64,000 nt of DNA from Leptodactylus fallax. Lineage: Eukaryota; Chordata; Amphibia; Anura; Leptodactylidae. The notes below the pieces were generated by a model. It saw nothing but the letters and a program-made list of their open reading frames with translations. It searched no databases and was not told where the DNA came from. Position 1 is the first letter of the stretch. Every line of letters starts with the position of its first letter. The stretch is taken from positions 124,001 to 188,000 of the forward strand of contig CAMRHE010001080.1 in NCBI GenBank assembly GCA_947044405.1, written 5' to 3'. Position numbers and translations under genes: made by a program. Below are positions 20,929-32,331 of the stretch, piece after piece.

Positions 20929-23900
20929 GGTGGGGGCGTGTCTAATTGCTGAGCTGAATAGACGTGCCTCTGGTGAGCTTCGGCTAGACTCAGCAAGGAC
21001 TTCAACTAGACCCAGGAAAAACCTAATTTTCAGACCCCTGAGCACCCCAGTATCACCCCCCTCTGGATCCCAGTCAGCTTTTTCAGGGCGCCACAGGACC
21101 AATTCCCAGCCCAAATGGGTGAACCTCCTGCATTCCTGCCTTGGACACCTGCCACCATCTTTGTAGCCCTCACTGCATCCACGAAACATGTCTGTGGGAC
21201 AGACTGCAGAACCCTTTTCCAACACCAGACTCTCTACCTCAGCCTCTCTGGGACCCCTCTCACCTCATGGCTTACTCACCTGTGGTGCCACTGTATGGGA
21301 GACCCAGCATCCTGCAGCCCCGAGACACCAGGAGCCATCCGAGACCTGCACTACACACAAGTTTCTCCTCCAAGCTCGTCCGGGACCTGCAGGTACCGCT
21401 GTCCTCCCCTGTAACCCGACTACTTACATAATGGCAGTTCCGATCCTGACTTCATAGCCGCAAGCGGACGCCTTCGCACCCTGCATCGGTCCCCCTGCTT
21501 GAGCTATCTGCAAGCGTGCTACTGACACATGGACTCTAGCTAACTGGTGGAGACTGGAAAATCTCTTTTAATCTTAAGATCTCTTAAGTCTCTCTCACGT
21601 CTCAACAGGACTCTAGCTGATCTCCACTTGGTCGATACTTGGAGTCCCCTCTACATGGGACTACTCCTACTACTCTTCTGTCCATGACTCCTACCACCGA
21701 CTTGACTACCTCTTTATGCGACGTAGCTCCCTTGACTTGATACTAGACGTGACCATAGGCAACATCCTTTTCTCCGACCATGCCCCCGTCCTCCTCACTA
21801 TTAGCTTAAGGGATGTCCCTAAAGGAGACTGGTGCTGGCCAATCAATGAGACGCTACTCAGTGACCCAAACCACGCCCACAAAATTAATATTTCCCGGCG
21901 ATCGGGGTAATTAGATTATGTCTACTCTTGTCCACAAACAGATAGCCAAGGCCTTTAGGAAGTTCTACCACAATCTTAACAACCTCAACAAGCCAATCAA
22001 CCTTATCCTACGGGACCCCATCCCCACCCCCCCGCCGACCCTCAAGCATTGATCAATGCCTTCTTAGATTCTATTCGTCTACCCAGACTTAGCAACTCAG
22101 ACGGACTCGCCCTACTTGCACCCTTTACAGAGACAGAACTGGCTAAAGTTCTGTCTTCCATCCCCTCCGGAAAAAGTCCAGGCCTGGATGGGCTTCTTAT
22201 TTCCTACAATAAAAGGTTTCAAGAGATCTTACTTCCACACTTCACCTCCCTCTGTAATTCCCTTCTGTCTGGGCGCTCACTTCCCCCCCAATCCATTGAG
22301 GCTTTTATCACTATACTTTCCAAGGAAGGTAAAGACCTTAAACAATGTGGAAGCTATAGATCCATCTCGCTACCCAATACTGACCTCAAATGGTGGGCAA
22401 AGACATTAGTCTCACGCCTGTCGCACTTTCTCCCATCTCCTATTGGAGGCCAGAAGGCACGGTTTTGCGTGGCAGACAGGGTAGAGACAACACCTGGAGG
22501 GTGCTTAGACTCATTGAATATACTAGATTGACCAAGACTTCCCTAGTACTGCTGAGCACAGATGCTGAAAAAGCCTTCGATAGAGTTAACTGGTCCTTCC
22601 TCACTACCGTTATGACGAAATTTGGTCTTCCCGAAGAGTTCATTGATGCTGTTTTCACTCAATACCTGAATCCTAGTGCAAGACGAAAGCTAAACAGCAC
22701 CCTTTCATGCCCATTCTCAATTAGAACACAACAAGGATGCCCCCTCTCCCTCACATTGTTCATAATGGTTATGGAAACCATCATACAAAGCATCAGGCAG
22801 GACCAGACAATCCATGGAATCACTGTTGACGACTTTACCCATAAAACTGTGGCTTTCGCCGATGATCTGCTAGTCCTCACCATGAACTCTGAACACTCCC
22901 TACCCCGACTTACCGACCTCTTCATGCAATTTGGGCTAGTGTCCAACTATAAAATAAACTTTGGCAAATCTGAAATTTTAAACATTACAGTTCTGGATCC
23001 CCTGCGATCGAACTCACTATATAGCTGGGCCCAATCAAACATTAAGTACTTGGGCATATATCTCAAGACACAAATGACCCGTTTTCCCTTAACTACCGCC
23101 CTCTAATACAAGACATCCAGACTCAACTATCGACTTTACAGATCCCATATGTCTTGTGGCTGAGCAGAAAAAATTTATTGAAAACGTACATTCTCCCTAA
23201 ACTACTGTACCTATTCCGCATGCTTCCCTTCTGGCTCCCCAGATCATTCTTCGACAAGGTGAGATGCTTATTTTCCTCCTTCCTCTGGCACCATCCCCAA
23301 CTCACACATTCACAATTAATCCTACCACCTTCAAAAGGTGGTGTGGGTCTCCCTGATTTCCTCACTTATTATCATGCCTACCAATTTAGAACGATGGCTG
23401 CTGCTCACATGGCACTCGAGTGACAACCTAGCTTTACAGCTTGAGACCTCCCTCATGTCCCTGGCAGACAAACTATCACTATGGGGTATTCAGCCCCCCT
23501 CACCAACCATTAGCTCCCTTCTCCATAGTGCAATAACCTCATGGCACGCAATGCAGAAACCCCGGCCATTACTCTTCAAATCACGACCCACGTTACCGCT
23601 AGCTTTGTTACCATTTATGTCTAATCGTAAACTATATATTTATCCCACCTTTTGGGATGGACTGCAATACCACATCCTGTCCTCTTTCTTTGATAAAGTC
23701 ACCCAGCTGGCCCCTTGTCCAAAAAACTGGTCTGGTACTGAGGGATTTCCTGCAAACCAGGGATTTCACATCTACCTGTGACACTTACCTTGCAAAGCAC
23801 TCCACTATACTTTATCCTGGCTAGAGTCTCTGTTACTGGTCCATTAGAAACCAAAGGGCCTCTGCTCTAAACTCTACCAATTTCTCCTTTCCCGGGCCAC

Positions 23901-24828
23901 TGAGGATACACCTAAGTTTTTGTTACGATGTGAAGGGGAAATAGGTCGGTCTTTCTCTCCCCAAGAGAGGAGACAGTTACTGGCCAGTGCACATGGTTTC
24001 TCTCACTGTGTCCGAATACAAGAGAATTCATACAAAATGTTAACTCACTGGTATAAAACTCCGATGTGGCTACATAACATTGATCCCTCAGTGCCAGATA
24101 CCTGCTGGCATTATGAGAAGGAGGCAGGTAGCTATTTACACATTTGGTGGCACTGCCCACTAATAGCACCCTTTTTGAGTAAAGTACTGGATGACACTAG
24201 TAGGATTTGCTCTCACAACATACCTGTAACACCAGAGCACATCCTGCCATGACTCCCACAGGTTGACTTTCACCCCCGTAAAGTCAATCACTTATTAACC
24301 GCAGCCAAGCTCCTGATACCCGCCCTCTGGAGGACCACCACCCCACCATCCTGCTCACAATGCGTCAACAAGATCATCGACATTGGTAGGATGGAAGAAC
24401 TTGTACATTGTAACTGCATGTCCAGAGAGACATTCCTTAAAACATGGACCCCATGGCAGTCGCATAAACGGACACTCTCTGAATAGCAGTTACTCATACT
24501 ATCCTCATTTGAACAATTATTCTTCCCAACTTGCATCATCTGCCTTATTCATGCCCTCAACTAAGGTCCAGCCATTTACTCATTCTCCTTCCCTCCTACC
24601 CTCTTTTTGGTGTCTGAATGATGCAGCCCACGGACTCGCAGGAGTCTGCTTACACCCCACCCCCTCCACCTCCACCTCTCTTATACTTGCCTCCCCCTAT
24701 TCCCTCTCCTCCGTGGTTATGCATAAATGAAAAAATATTGCGTACAAAATTTTATATGTGTATACTGCACTGGCTGATTCTTGTACCCTGTAAACTGTAC
24801 TCAATAAAAATAGTTTTGGGAAAAAACC
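20929..24828 (+). mobile_element. L1-Tx1 clade LINE, internally deleted
   Basis: It starts ggtgggggcgtgtctaat and ends with aataaa at 24801-24806 and a short A-run. At 3.9 kb it is much shorter than the 6.6 kb relative at 35037-41664. ORF1 and most of the endonuclease are missing (a junction lies between the 5' leader and 21710), and the RT frame is broken. Confidence 0.85.
21716..24252 (+). pseudogene. L1-Tx1 ORF2 remnant (endonuclease end, RT, C-terminus)
   Basis: 21716-21910 encodes the end of the endonuclease (LDLILDVTIGNILFSDHAPV, containing the SDHAPV catalytic block). 22049-22531 holds the pre-RT part (SGKSPGLDGLL, then SYRSISLPNTDLKWWAK). After a frameshift near 22440, 22390-23106 holds RT motif A (LLSTDAEKAFDRVNW), B (RTQQGCPLSLTLF) and C (VAFADDLLVL), and YLGIYLK. 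23154-24252 holds C-terminal pieces in changing frames (LPKLLYLFRMLPFWLP). Catalytic residues survive but the frame does not, so it cannot make a protein. Confidence 0.85.
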
Positions 24829-24837
24829 ATATGTAGT

Positions 24838-25510
24838 TGTTCTGCCCAATGGATCAGAATCTGATGTTAAAAGTGTATAATCTCATTTTACATACTTGTG
24901 TTAATGTATAGTCTAATTAGGTTATAGCACCATGTAGTGGTCTTTCAGTTACATTACCTGTTGAATTCTCCTTATGAAGCTATTGCATTATGGGAGCTAC
25001 AATGCACTCTGGGTAAAGCAAGGCATTCTGGGAGCAAGAAACCTGCCCACAAGACATTGGGATGCCATCTCTTGCACTACTCCACACTTGAGCTCCATTA
25101 TCCTTGTGCAAGCATATCTGGTAGGAATTGTCTTATTCCTATGTGAATGTATGTAGTGTTCAAGACTGTTAGTGAGCCATGTATATCTTAATCAGGATGT
25201 ATTACTGTTAGTTATATGTGTATATGTATAGGCTTCCATCTTACCATGTGCTTTCACTGTTGATTTTAAGTGTCATGGCCATATATTCATGCTCAATACT
25301 TATACCTATACTTTTGTATTCTTATAGTTTTACCAGAACATATCAAAATCATATCATATCACATCAATATCATCACATTACCATATTTACAACCTGTTGA
25401 CCAATAAATTGTTAGACTACAGAAAAAACAGTCTGTTTATTTGGAAGACAGAGAAGGTTTATGCTGTATGTCAGACTGCACACTGAGAGAACGTGTAAGA
25501 AGACAGAACA
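24838..25510 (+). repeat. BEL 5' LTR
   Basis: 673 bp, beginning tgttctgcccaatggatcag and ending gaagacagaaca. It carries an aataaa at about 25404-25409, a plausible polyadenylation signal. Confidence 0.92.
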
Positions 25511-25723
25511 GTAAAACAGATGCTAGACACAAGCAATAGTGGATTAGACTATACGGAGACGCTATCACCCACATGGTCGTACATACGGGTATTGCAGCAG
25601 CCGCCATACAGTCACAAGTAACGAGTGTGCAACCCTCCAACACAATTCAGACCATGCTGAAATCTGTTTCTATCTGATTGAGGTGCGCACAGAGACATTC
25701 AGTGGTCAGCAAGCAGACACGCA

Positions 25724-26485
25724 ATGTCTACCAGCAGGGCATCTTCACTCAGGACGAGGTCCCGAACAAGCTGTTCCAGCAAGTCTTCAATAAAAGAATC
25801 TGCTGCTCTCGCTCGTGCAGAAGCTGAGGTGGCAAAAGTAAGATCGTCCTTTGCTTCACAAGAAATGCAACTGAAGCTAAGACAAGCAGATCAAGAAGCA
25901 GAGAAAGCACGCTTGCAAGCAGATCAAGAAGCAGAGAAAGCACGTTTGCAAGCAGATCGAGAGGCAGAGAGAGCACGCCTGCAGGCGACTCTGGAAAAAC
26001 TGGCCGCAGAGAAAGAGGCAGCAGCCGCAATAGCCAAAGCAGAGTTCCTGGAAACCGTGGAGTTTCCCAAATCTGAGAAACACAGCAGTGTACTGGAGTC
26101 AGACCTAGATCAACAAGATCCAGCACAGCGCATCTCAGAATACGTCCACCAGCATTCCGGAACAGACAACAACCATGATTCACTTCATCAACCAGCCTAT
26201 GCAGATTACCAGAGATCCAACCCTGATGAACTGCAGTACCGCAAACAGGAAAGTATGCAACAAAGCCATGTCGACCACAACTACCGATCTACAGAGCAGA
26301 AGACACAGCCTCAGCTACAATTAAAAGGATCACCCTTCGCGTCAGAAAGGTATTATACAGACTGTCCTAGGCCAGAAGCTCCCAAAAGGTATGGTGATAC
26401 ACCTCACTCACACCACATCAGCACACCAGCTCATATCGGCAATAACCAAGCCTCCATGGACTTTGCTAAGTTCTTTGCTAAATGA
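25724..26485 (+). CDS. BEL gag, N-terminal part up to in-frame TGA
   Basis: 253 codons from an ATG at 25724. Residues 1-30 are Ser/Arg-rich. Residues 30-110 form a charged coiled coil that includes three repeats of the heptad-like word DQEAEKARLQA. The rest is Gln/His/Ser-rich linker ending FAKFFAK. The frame stops at TGA 26483-26485 and continues in the same frame on the other side, inside what family members encode as one Gag-Pol protein. The stop is consistent with a CGA-to-TGA change at a CpG. Whether it is a null mutation, an assembly error or a read-through signal cannot be decided here. Confidence 0.85.
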   Translation: MSTSRASSLRTRSRTSCSSKSSIKESAALARAEAEVAKVRSSFASQEMQLKLRQADQEAEKARLQADQEAEKARLQADREAERARLQATLEKLAAEKEAAAAIAKAEFLETVEFPKSEKHSSVLESDLDQQDPAQRISEYVHQHSGTDNNHDSLHQPAYADYQRSNPDELQYRKQESMQQSHVDHNYRSTEQKTQPQLQLKGSPFASERYYTDCPRPEAPKRYGDTPHSHHISTPAHIGNNQASMDFAKFFAK

Positions 26486-29400
26486 GAGCTGGTTACCAAG
26501 GGACTTGTAAAGTTCACTGACCGCGCTGAGAGCTACAGGTCATGGCGAGCCTCCTTCCAGAACGCCATCAAAGACTTGGATCTTTCTTGTAGTGAGAAGT
26601 TAGATCTCTTGATAAAGTGGCTTGGAAGTGAGTCTGCTGAACACGCCAAAAGAATAAGAGACATTAACGTAAATTATCCTGACACGGGCCTAAAGATGGT
26701 ATGGGAAAGGCTTGATGAGTGTTATGGGTCAATAGAAGCTATAGAAAATGCTTTATTTAAGAATATTGATTTTCCCAGAATAGTGAGTAAAGGAGGTTAC
26801 CAGAAGCTCAGGGAGCTGAGTGACTTGTTAATGGAGGTATGGGTTGCTCAAGCAGAAGGAGATCTACCAGGGCTGGCATTTCTGGACACTGCCAGGGGTG
26901 TCAATCCAGTTGTTCAAAAGCTCCCATATAACCTACAGGAGAAGTGGATCATGCATGGTTCCCGTTATAAACAGGTTAACAATGTACCATTCCCTCCTTT
27001 CTCTGTGTTTGTAGACTTTGTCAGACAACAGGCGAGAATTAGGAATGATCCTAGCTTTGATTTTACTTTGTCATGTTCCACTGCCCCTGGTGTCAAATCT
27101 TATAAAACACCGGTGGCAGTTCACAAAACTAATGTTACCTCCACAGGTTCTTCTGACAGAACGTTCAAGTCTTCTCAAGAAGAGAACAGACCTAAGGATC
27201 TCAGCAAGCAGTGTCCCTTACATAAGAAACCACATCCTCTACTAAAATGCAGAGCCTTCAGGGAGAAGTCTCTGGAGGACCGGAAGAGTTTCCTCAAGGA
27301 AAACAACATCTGCTTCAGATGCTGCACTACAACGTCACACTTCGCCAGGAACTGTGAGGTCAGTGTCAAATGCACAGAATGTGGTAGCACAGAACACAAC
27401 ACGGCTTTACACCCTGGACCACCCTCACAGATGTCATCGCAAGCTGAGGAGCCAGATGTACAGCAGATGGACACTGACGCAATAGACACCCCGATAGTCA
27501 GCTCTCAATGTACAGAGATCTGTAAAGGATTTGTAGGAGGAAAGTCCTGCTCAAAAATCTGCCTTGTGAGAGTCTATCCGCCAGGTCACCGAGATAAGGC
27601 TATTAAGATATATGCAATCTTGGATGACCAAAGGTCTTTAGCTAAGTCCACCTTCTTTGACACCTTTAACATAGTAGGCCCTGGTTCTCCCTACTCCTTA
27701 AGGACATGTGCAGGTACTGTCGAGACGGTGGGGAGAAAGGCAACTGGGTACAAAGTTGAATCCATGGACGGTCAGACCTGTTTATCTCTGCCAACCATAC
27801 TGGAGTGCAACCAGATTCCCGACAACAGGTCAGAGATACCTACATCGGAGGTAGCAGCACACCACCCTCATTTGAAGCGTATAGCTCACCTGATACCACA
27901 ACTGGACCCAGAGGCTCCAATAGTCCTACTCCTCGGGAGAGACATACTACGAGTCCACAAGGTTAGGGGACTAATTAACGGTCCCCAGAACGCTCCATAT
28001 GCCCAGAGACTGGACCTAGGGTGGGTCATTGTAGGAGATGTCTGTCTAGGAGGAGCACACAAGCCGACTTCAGTCAACAGTATGCTCACTTGCACACTTG
28101 AAAAGGGACGTCCTTCTCTCTTCCAGCCTTGTCCGAGTAGTTTCCTGGTAAAAGAGTTGCCACACAGTGCTCCCCTGCCTTATCCTTTCGCAGACCCTTC
28201 CTGTGAAGACCATGCCTGTGATGGTGAGCCAGATCACATAGGGTGTACAGTTTTCCATAGGACAAGAGAAGACAACATGGTCACAATGTCCATAGAAGAC
28301 AGGCTGTTCTTGGACATAATGGATCAGGAAATGGTGAAAGACCAGTCAAAAAGTTGGGTCGCACCTTTACCATTTAAGCACCAGAGACGATGCTTACCCA
28401 ACAACAGGGAACTTGTCTACAATCGATTTGTCTCTCTCAAACAGAAACGTCAGAGGTCACCAGAGACAAGACAACATTTCTTTGCCTTCATGGAGAAGAT
28501 ATTTCAGAACAACCATGCAGAAATTGCACCTGCGCTTCAGGACTCTGAGGAGTGTTGGTACTTGCCCATATTCGGTGTGTATCATCCAAAGAAACCAGGT
28601 CAGATAAGAGTAGTATTTGACTCAAGTGCCAGGTGTGACAGTATCTCGCTAAATGATGTCCTACTGTCAGGTCCAGACCTCAACAACAGACTTCTGGGAG
28701 TGCTTCTCCGCTTCCGCAGAGATTCGGTGGCATTTATGGCTGACATACAACAGATGTTTTACTGCTTTCTTGTCAAGGAGGAACACAGAAACTTCTTGAG
28801 GTTCTTTTGGTACCGTGACAATGACCCTTGTAAAGACATTGTGGAGTATCGGATGAGAGTGCACATCTTCGGAAACAGTCCTTCCCCTGCAGTTGCCATC
28901 TATGGTCTTAGACATTCAGCCAGAGAGGGTGAAACAAGGTATGGGTCGGACGTCAGATCCTTTGTGGAAAGAGATTTTTATGTGGACGACTGCCTGAAAT
29001 CCACACCCACAAGTGAGTCTGCAATCAGTCTCCTCAAAAGGGCTCAGGAAATGCTTGCTCTGTCTAATTTGAGGTTGCACAAGATTGCTTCCAACAGCCA
29101 CGAATTAATGGAGGCCTTTCCCTCTCAAGATCACTCAAGTGACCTAAAGGACTTAGATCTAAGCACTGATTCCCTTCCCATGCAGCGGAGCCTTGGATTA
29201 CTCTGGGATTTAAAGGTAGATGCATTCACCTTCCAAATCAGCAAGGAAGAAAAGCCTTTCACACGCAGAGGTGTCTTGTCGATCATAAACAGCTTATATG
29301 ACCCTCTGGGATTTGTAGCTCCTGTTACTATCCAAGGTAAATGGATGTTAAGAGACTTCACCCAAGAGAAATCTGATTGGGATGATCCTCTTCCTGTAGG

Positions 29401-31630
29401 AAAAAGAGACCTGTGGGCAGGTTGGAGGAAGTCTCTGGAAGCTTTGTCCAGCCTCCATGTGACACGACCTTATGCTTCCGTACCATCAACAGAAGTCAAA
29501 ATACAAAGACTTTGCATCTTCTGCGATGCTTCAGTCAAAGCGATTGCAGCAGTGGCATACCTAAAAACTATAGACGTTGAAGATCAATGCCATATAGGAT
29601 TCGTCATGAGCCGGACAAAACTGGCGCCACTCCGTGAACACACAATACCCAGGCTAGAACTCTGCGCTGCTGTGCTTGCAGTGGAGTTGGCTGAACTCGT
29701 AACGACAGCAATGAACTTGGAAATCAAGGAAGTTGAGTTCTACACGGACAGCAAGGTAGTCCTAGGGTATATCTGCAACGAAACCCGACGCTTTTATGTC
29801 TATGTCAGCAATCGGGTTCTAAGGATCAGGAGATCCACTTGTCCTAAGCAGTGGCATTATGTGCCTACACATCATAATCCAGCGGACCACGCGACCAGAT
29901 CTGTCGCGCCAAGCCACCTTAAAGACACAACATGGTTTACGGGTCCTAGATTCTTATACCATCCAACATCCCGCGTTGCCAGATCAGATGCATTTGAACT
30001 AATAGACCCAGACGCCGATGAGGAAATCCGCCCTCAGGTATCCGTTTTGCGCACGGTGACTTTGGACCAACACCTCAAATCCCATCGTTTCAGCAAGTTC
30101 TCAACCTGGAAGTCACTTGTTCGTGCGGTTGCTTGTTTAGTTCATGTAGCTGAGTCTTACAAGTCGACGTTACCTACGGGACAGAAACCCTGCAAAGGTT
30201 GGCATCACTGTAGACATGCTTTTACTGCTCCCAACTTAGAGAAGTCCAAGACCTTGATAATTCGCACAGTACAACGGGAGTGTTATGCCAAAGAAATAGA
30301 CCACCTCAACAAAAAGCAATCCATTCCTAAAGACAGTGCTTTGAAGAAGCTTGATCCAATCATCGACCAAGATGGGTTGCTCAGAATAGGAGGCCATCTT
30401 CACGAAGCCAAAGTGGAATTTATGGAAAAACATCCACTAATAATTCCTGGACATCATCATGTCACAACGTTGCTTGTGCAACACCACCACATTCAAGTGA
30501 AGCACCAGGGCCGATTGTTTACTGAGGGGAATCTACGAGCTGCTGGACTGTGGATAGTTGGAGCAAAGAGATGTGTGAGCAAACTTATCTTCAACTGTGT
30601 TACTTGTCGCAAACTTCGTGGCAAGTTTCAGAATCCGAAGATGGCCAATCTCCCACCTGACAGACTCAGTACAGATCCTCCTTTCACTAACGTAGGTCTG
30701 GATGTATTCGGTCCTTGGTCTGTAGCTACACGGCATACTAGAGGAATCCATGTCAGTGCGAAACGCTGGGCAGTTCTGTTTACTTGTATGTCCAGCAGAG
30801 CTGTCCATATAGAAGTGATTGAATCGATGGACACTTCAAGTTTCATAAACGCACTTCGACGGTTTATCGCCATCAGAGGGCCTGTAAAGCATATTCGTTC
30901 TGACAGAGGTACAAATTTTGTTGGTGCAGTGGAAGAACTTCAAATTCCCTCCAACTTAGACACTACCAATGTGGAGAGATACTTAAGTGAGCAAGGATGC
31001 ATCTGGACTTTCAATCCACCACATTCTTCTCACATGGGAGGTGCCTGGGAGAGAATGATAGGGATAGCACGCAGAATCTTGGACTCAATCTTCTTGCAAG
31101 TGGGGAGTACAAGACTCACCCATGAGAGTTTAATGACATTCTTGGCAGAAGTTTCAGCCATCATGAATGCTAGACCATTAACTACGCTATCTAGCGGCTC
31201 TGGAGATTTGACTATTCTCACTCCTGCCATGTTGTTGACGCAGAAAACCAGTGTTCTGAGTGCACCATCTGGAGATTTTGGTGACAAAGACCTTTACAGA
31301 CGACAATGGAGGCAAGTGCAAAGTCTCTCCAATGCTTTCTGGGACAGATGGAGGAAGCAGTACATCTCCACCTTACAACCAAGGAGGAAGTGGCAGACTA
31401 ACAAGCGAAACATTAGACCTGGAGACGTCGTGCTCATGAAAGACAGCCAGTTGCACCGGAATGAGTGGCCACTGGGCCTCATCACTCAAACTTTCCCAAG
31501 CAAAGATGGGAATGTACGTAAAGCCGAGGTCAAAGTGTGGAAGCTTGGCGAGAGTAAGCTATTCCTCAGGCCAGCAGCTGAGCTTGTTGTATTGTTTTCA
31601 CAAGAGGAGCCTAATAGTGGCATCTCTTGA
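26486..31630 (+). CDS. BEL Gag-Pol polyprotein, main part
   Basis: 1715 codons without a stop. Numbering from 26576: DUF1759-type Gag domain (upstream to about 170), cysteine/histidine knuckles (about 213-280; CFRCCTTTSHFARNC and CTECG), retroviral-type aspartic protease (about 340-460; AILDDQRSLAKS, with ILDD in place of the usual DTG/DEG), reverse transcriptase (about 650-900; FMADIQQMF motif A and FYVDD at 801-805), RNase H (FCDAS near 983 and TDSKVVLGY), a zinc-binding and DDE integrase core (GLDVFGPWS near 1374, RSDRGTNFVG near 1441, GGAWERMIG near 1490), and a C-terminal DUF5641-type domain (NIRPGDVVLMKDSQLHRNEW). This order is diagnostic of BEL/Pao. Translation should enter from the upstream gag; the TTG at 26576 is not a start. 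All catalytic residues that can be recognised are present. Confidence 0.92.
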   Translation, partial: ELVTKGLVKFTDRAESYRSWRASFQNAIKDLDLSCSEKLDLLIKWLGSESAEHAKRIRDINVNYPDTGLKMVWERLDECYGSIEAIENALFKNIDFPRIVSKGGYQKLRELSDLLMEVWVAQAEGDLPGLAFLDTARGVNPVVQKLPYNLQEKWIMHGSRYKQVNNVPFPPFSVFVDFVRQQARIRNDPSFDFTLSCSTAPGVKSYKTPVAVHKTNVTSTGSSDRTFKSSQEENRPKDLSKQCPLHKKPHPLLKCRAFREKSLEDRKSFLKENNICFRCCTTTSHFARNCEVSVKCTECGSTEHNTALHPGPPSQMSSQAEEPDVQQMDTDAIDTPIVSSQCTEICKGFVGGKSCSKICLVRVYPPGHRDKAIKIYAILDDQRSLAKSTFFDTFNIVGPGSPYSLRTCAGTVETVGRKATGYKVESMDGQTCLSLPTILECNQIPDNRSEIPTSEVAAHHPHLKRIAHLIPQLDPEAPIVLLLGRDILRVHKVRGLINGPQNAPYAQRLDLGWVIVGDVCLGGAHKPTSVNSMLTCTLEKGRPSLFQPCPSSFLVKELPHSAPLPYPFADPSCEDHACDGEPDHIGCTVFHRTREDNMVTMSIEDRLFLDIMDQEMVKDQSKSWVAPLPFKHQRRCLPNNRELVYNRFVSLKQKRQRSPETRQHFFAFMEKIFQNNHAEIAPALQDSEECWYLPIFGVYHPKKPGQIRVVFDSSARCDSISLNDVLLSGPDLNNRLLGVLLRFRRDSVAFMADIQQMFYCFLVKEEHRNFLRFFWYRDNDPCKDIVEYRMRVHIFGNSPSPAVAIYGLRHSAREGETRYGSDVRSFVERDFYVDDCLKSTPTSESAISLLKRAQEMLALSNLRLHKIASNSHELMEAFPSQDHSSDLKDLDLSTDSLPMQRSLGLLWDLKVDAFTFQISKEEKPFTRRGVLSIINSLYDPLGFVAPVTIQGKWMLRDFTQEKSDWDDPLPVGKRDLWAGWRKSLEALSSLHVTRPYASVPSTEVKIQRLCIFCDASVKAIAAVAYLKTIDVEDQCHIGFVMSRTKLAPLREHTIPRLELCAAVLAVELAELVTTAMNLEIKEVEFYTDSKVVLGYICNETRRFYVYVSNRVLRIRRSTCPKQWHYVPTHHNPADHATRSVAPSHLKDTTWFTGPRFLYHPTSRVARSDAFELIDPDADEEIRPQVSVLRTVTLDQHLKSHRFSKFSTWKSLVRAVACLVHVAESYKSTLPTGQKPCKGWHHCRHAFTAPNLEKSKTLIIRTVQRECYAKEIDHLNKKQSIPKDSALKKLDPIIDQDGLLRIGGHLHEAKVEFMEKHPLIIPGHHHVTTLLVQHHHIQVKHQGRLFTEGNLRAAGLWIVGAKRCVSKLIFNCVTCRKLRGKFQNPKMANLPPDRLSTDPPFTNVGLDVFGPWSVATRHTRGIHVSAKRWAVLFTCMSSRAVHIEVIESMDTSSFINALRRFIAIRGPVKHIRSDRGTNFVGAVEELQIPSNLDTTNVERYLSEQGCIWTFNPPHSSHMGGAWERMIGIARRILDSIFLQVGSTRLTHESLMTFLAEVSAIMNARPLTTLSSGSGDLTILTPAMLLTQKTSVLSAPSGDFGDKDLYRRQWRQVQSLSNAFWDRWRKQYISTLQPRRKWQTNKRNIRPGDVVLMKDSQLHRNEWPLGLITQTFPSKDGNVRKAEVKVWKLGESKLFLRPAAELVVLFSQEEPNSGIS

Positions 31631-31644
31631 TACCAGAAGGGAAG

Positions 31645-32320
31645 TGTTCTGCCCAATGGATCAGAATCTGATGTTAAAAGTGTATAATCTCATTTTACAT
31701 ACTTGTGTTAATGTATAGTCTAATTAGGTTATAGCACCATATAGTGGTCTTTCAGTTACATTACCTGTTGAATTCTCTTTATGAAGCTATTGCATTATGG
31801 GAGCTACAATGCACTCTGGGTAAAGCAAGGCGTTCTGGGAGCAAGAAACCTGCCCACAAGACATTGGGATGCCATCTCTTGCACTACTCCACACTTGAGC
31901 TCCATTATCCTTGTGCAAGCATATCTGGTAGGAATTGTCTTATTCCTATGTGAATGTATGTAGTGTTCAGGACTGTTAGTGAGCCATGTATATCTTAATC
32001 AGGATGTATTACTGTTAGTTATATGTGTATATGTATAGGCTTCCCTCTTACCATGTGCTTTCACTGTTGATTTTAAGTGTCATAGCCATATATTCATGCT
32101 CAATACTTATACCTATACTTTTGTATTCTTATAGTTTTACCAGAACATATCAACATATCAAAATCATATCACATCAATATCATCACATTACCATATTTAC
32201 AACCTGTTGACCAATAAATTGTTAGACTACAGAAAAAACAGTCTGTTTATTTGGAAGACAGAGAAGGTTTATGCTGTATGTCAGACTGCACACTGAGAGA
32301 ACGTGTAAGAAGACAGAACA
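31645..32320 (+). repeat. BEL 3' LTR
   Basis: 676 bp, nearly identical to the 5' LTR. The main length difference is a short duplication around aacatatcaacatatc near 32150. Confidence 0.92.
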
Positions 32321-32331
32321 GTAGTACTATG

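Larger units (their letters stand above)
24838..32320 (+). mobile_element. BEL/Pao LTR retrotransposon, near intact
   Basis: Two LTRs (24838-25510 and 31645-32320), each beginning TG and ending CA, are flanked by the 5-bp target duplication gtagt (24833-24837 and 32321-32325). The LTRs differ by about six substitutions and a short indel, which indicates a young insertion. A polypurine tract (agaagggaag) precedes the right LTR. The internal region is one gag-pol frame with a single internal stop. No obvious tRNA primer-binding site was recognised after the left LTR. Confidence 0.93.

Noticed and set aside
26576..26578. Start codon of the BEL pol frame
   Set aside because: The codon is TTG within the continuous gag-pol frame, which is open back to 26486; it is not an initiation site.
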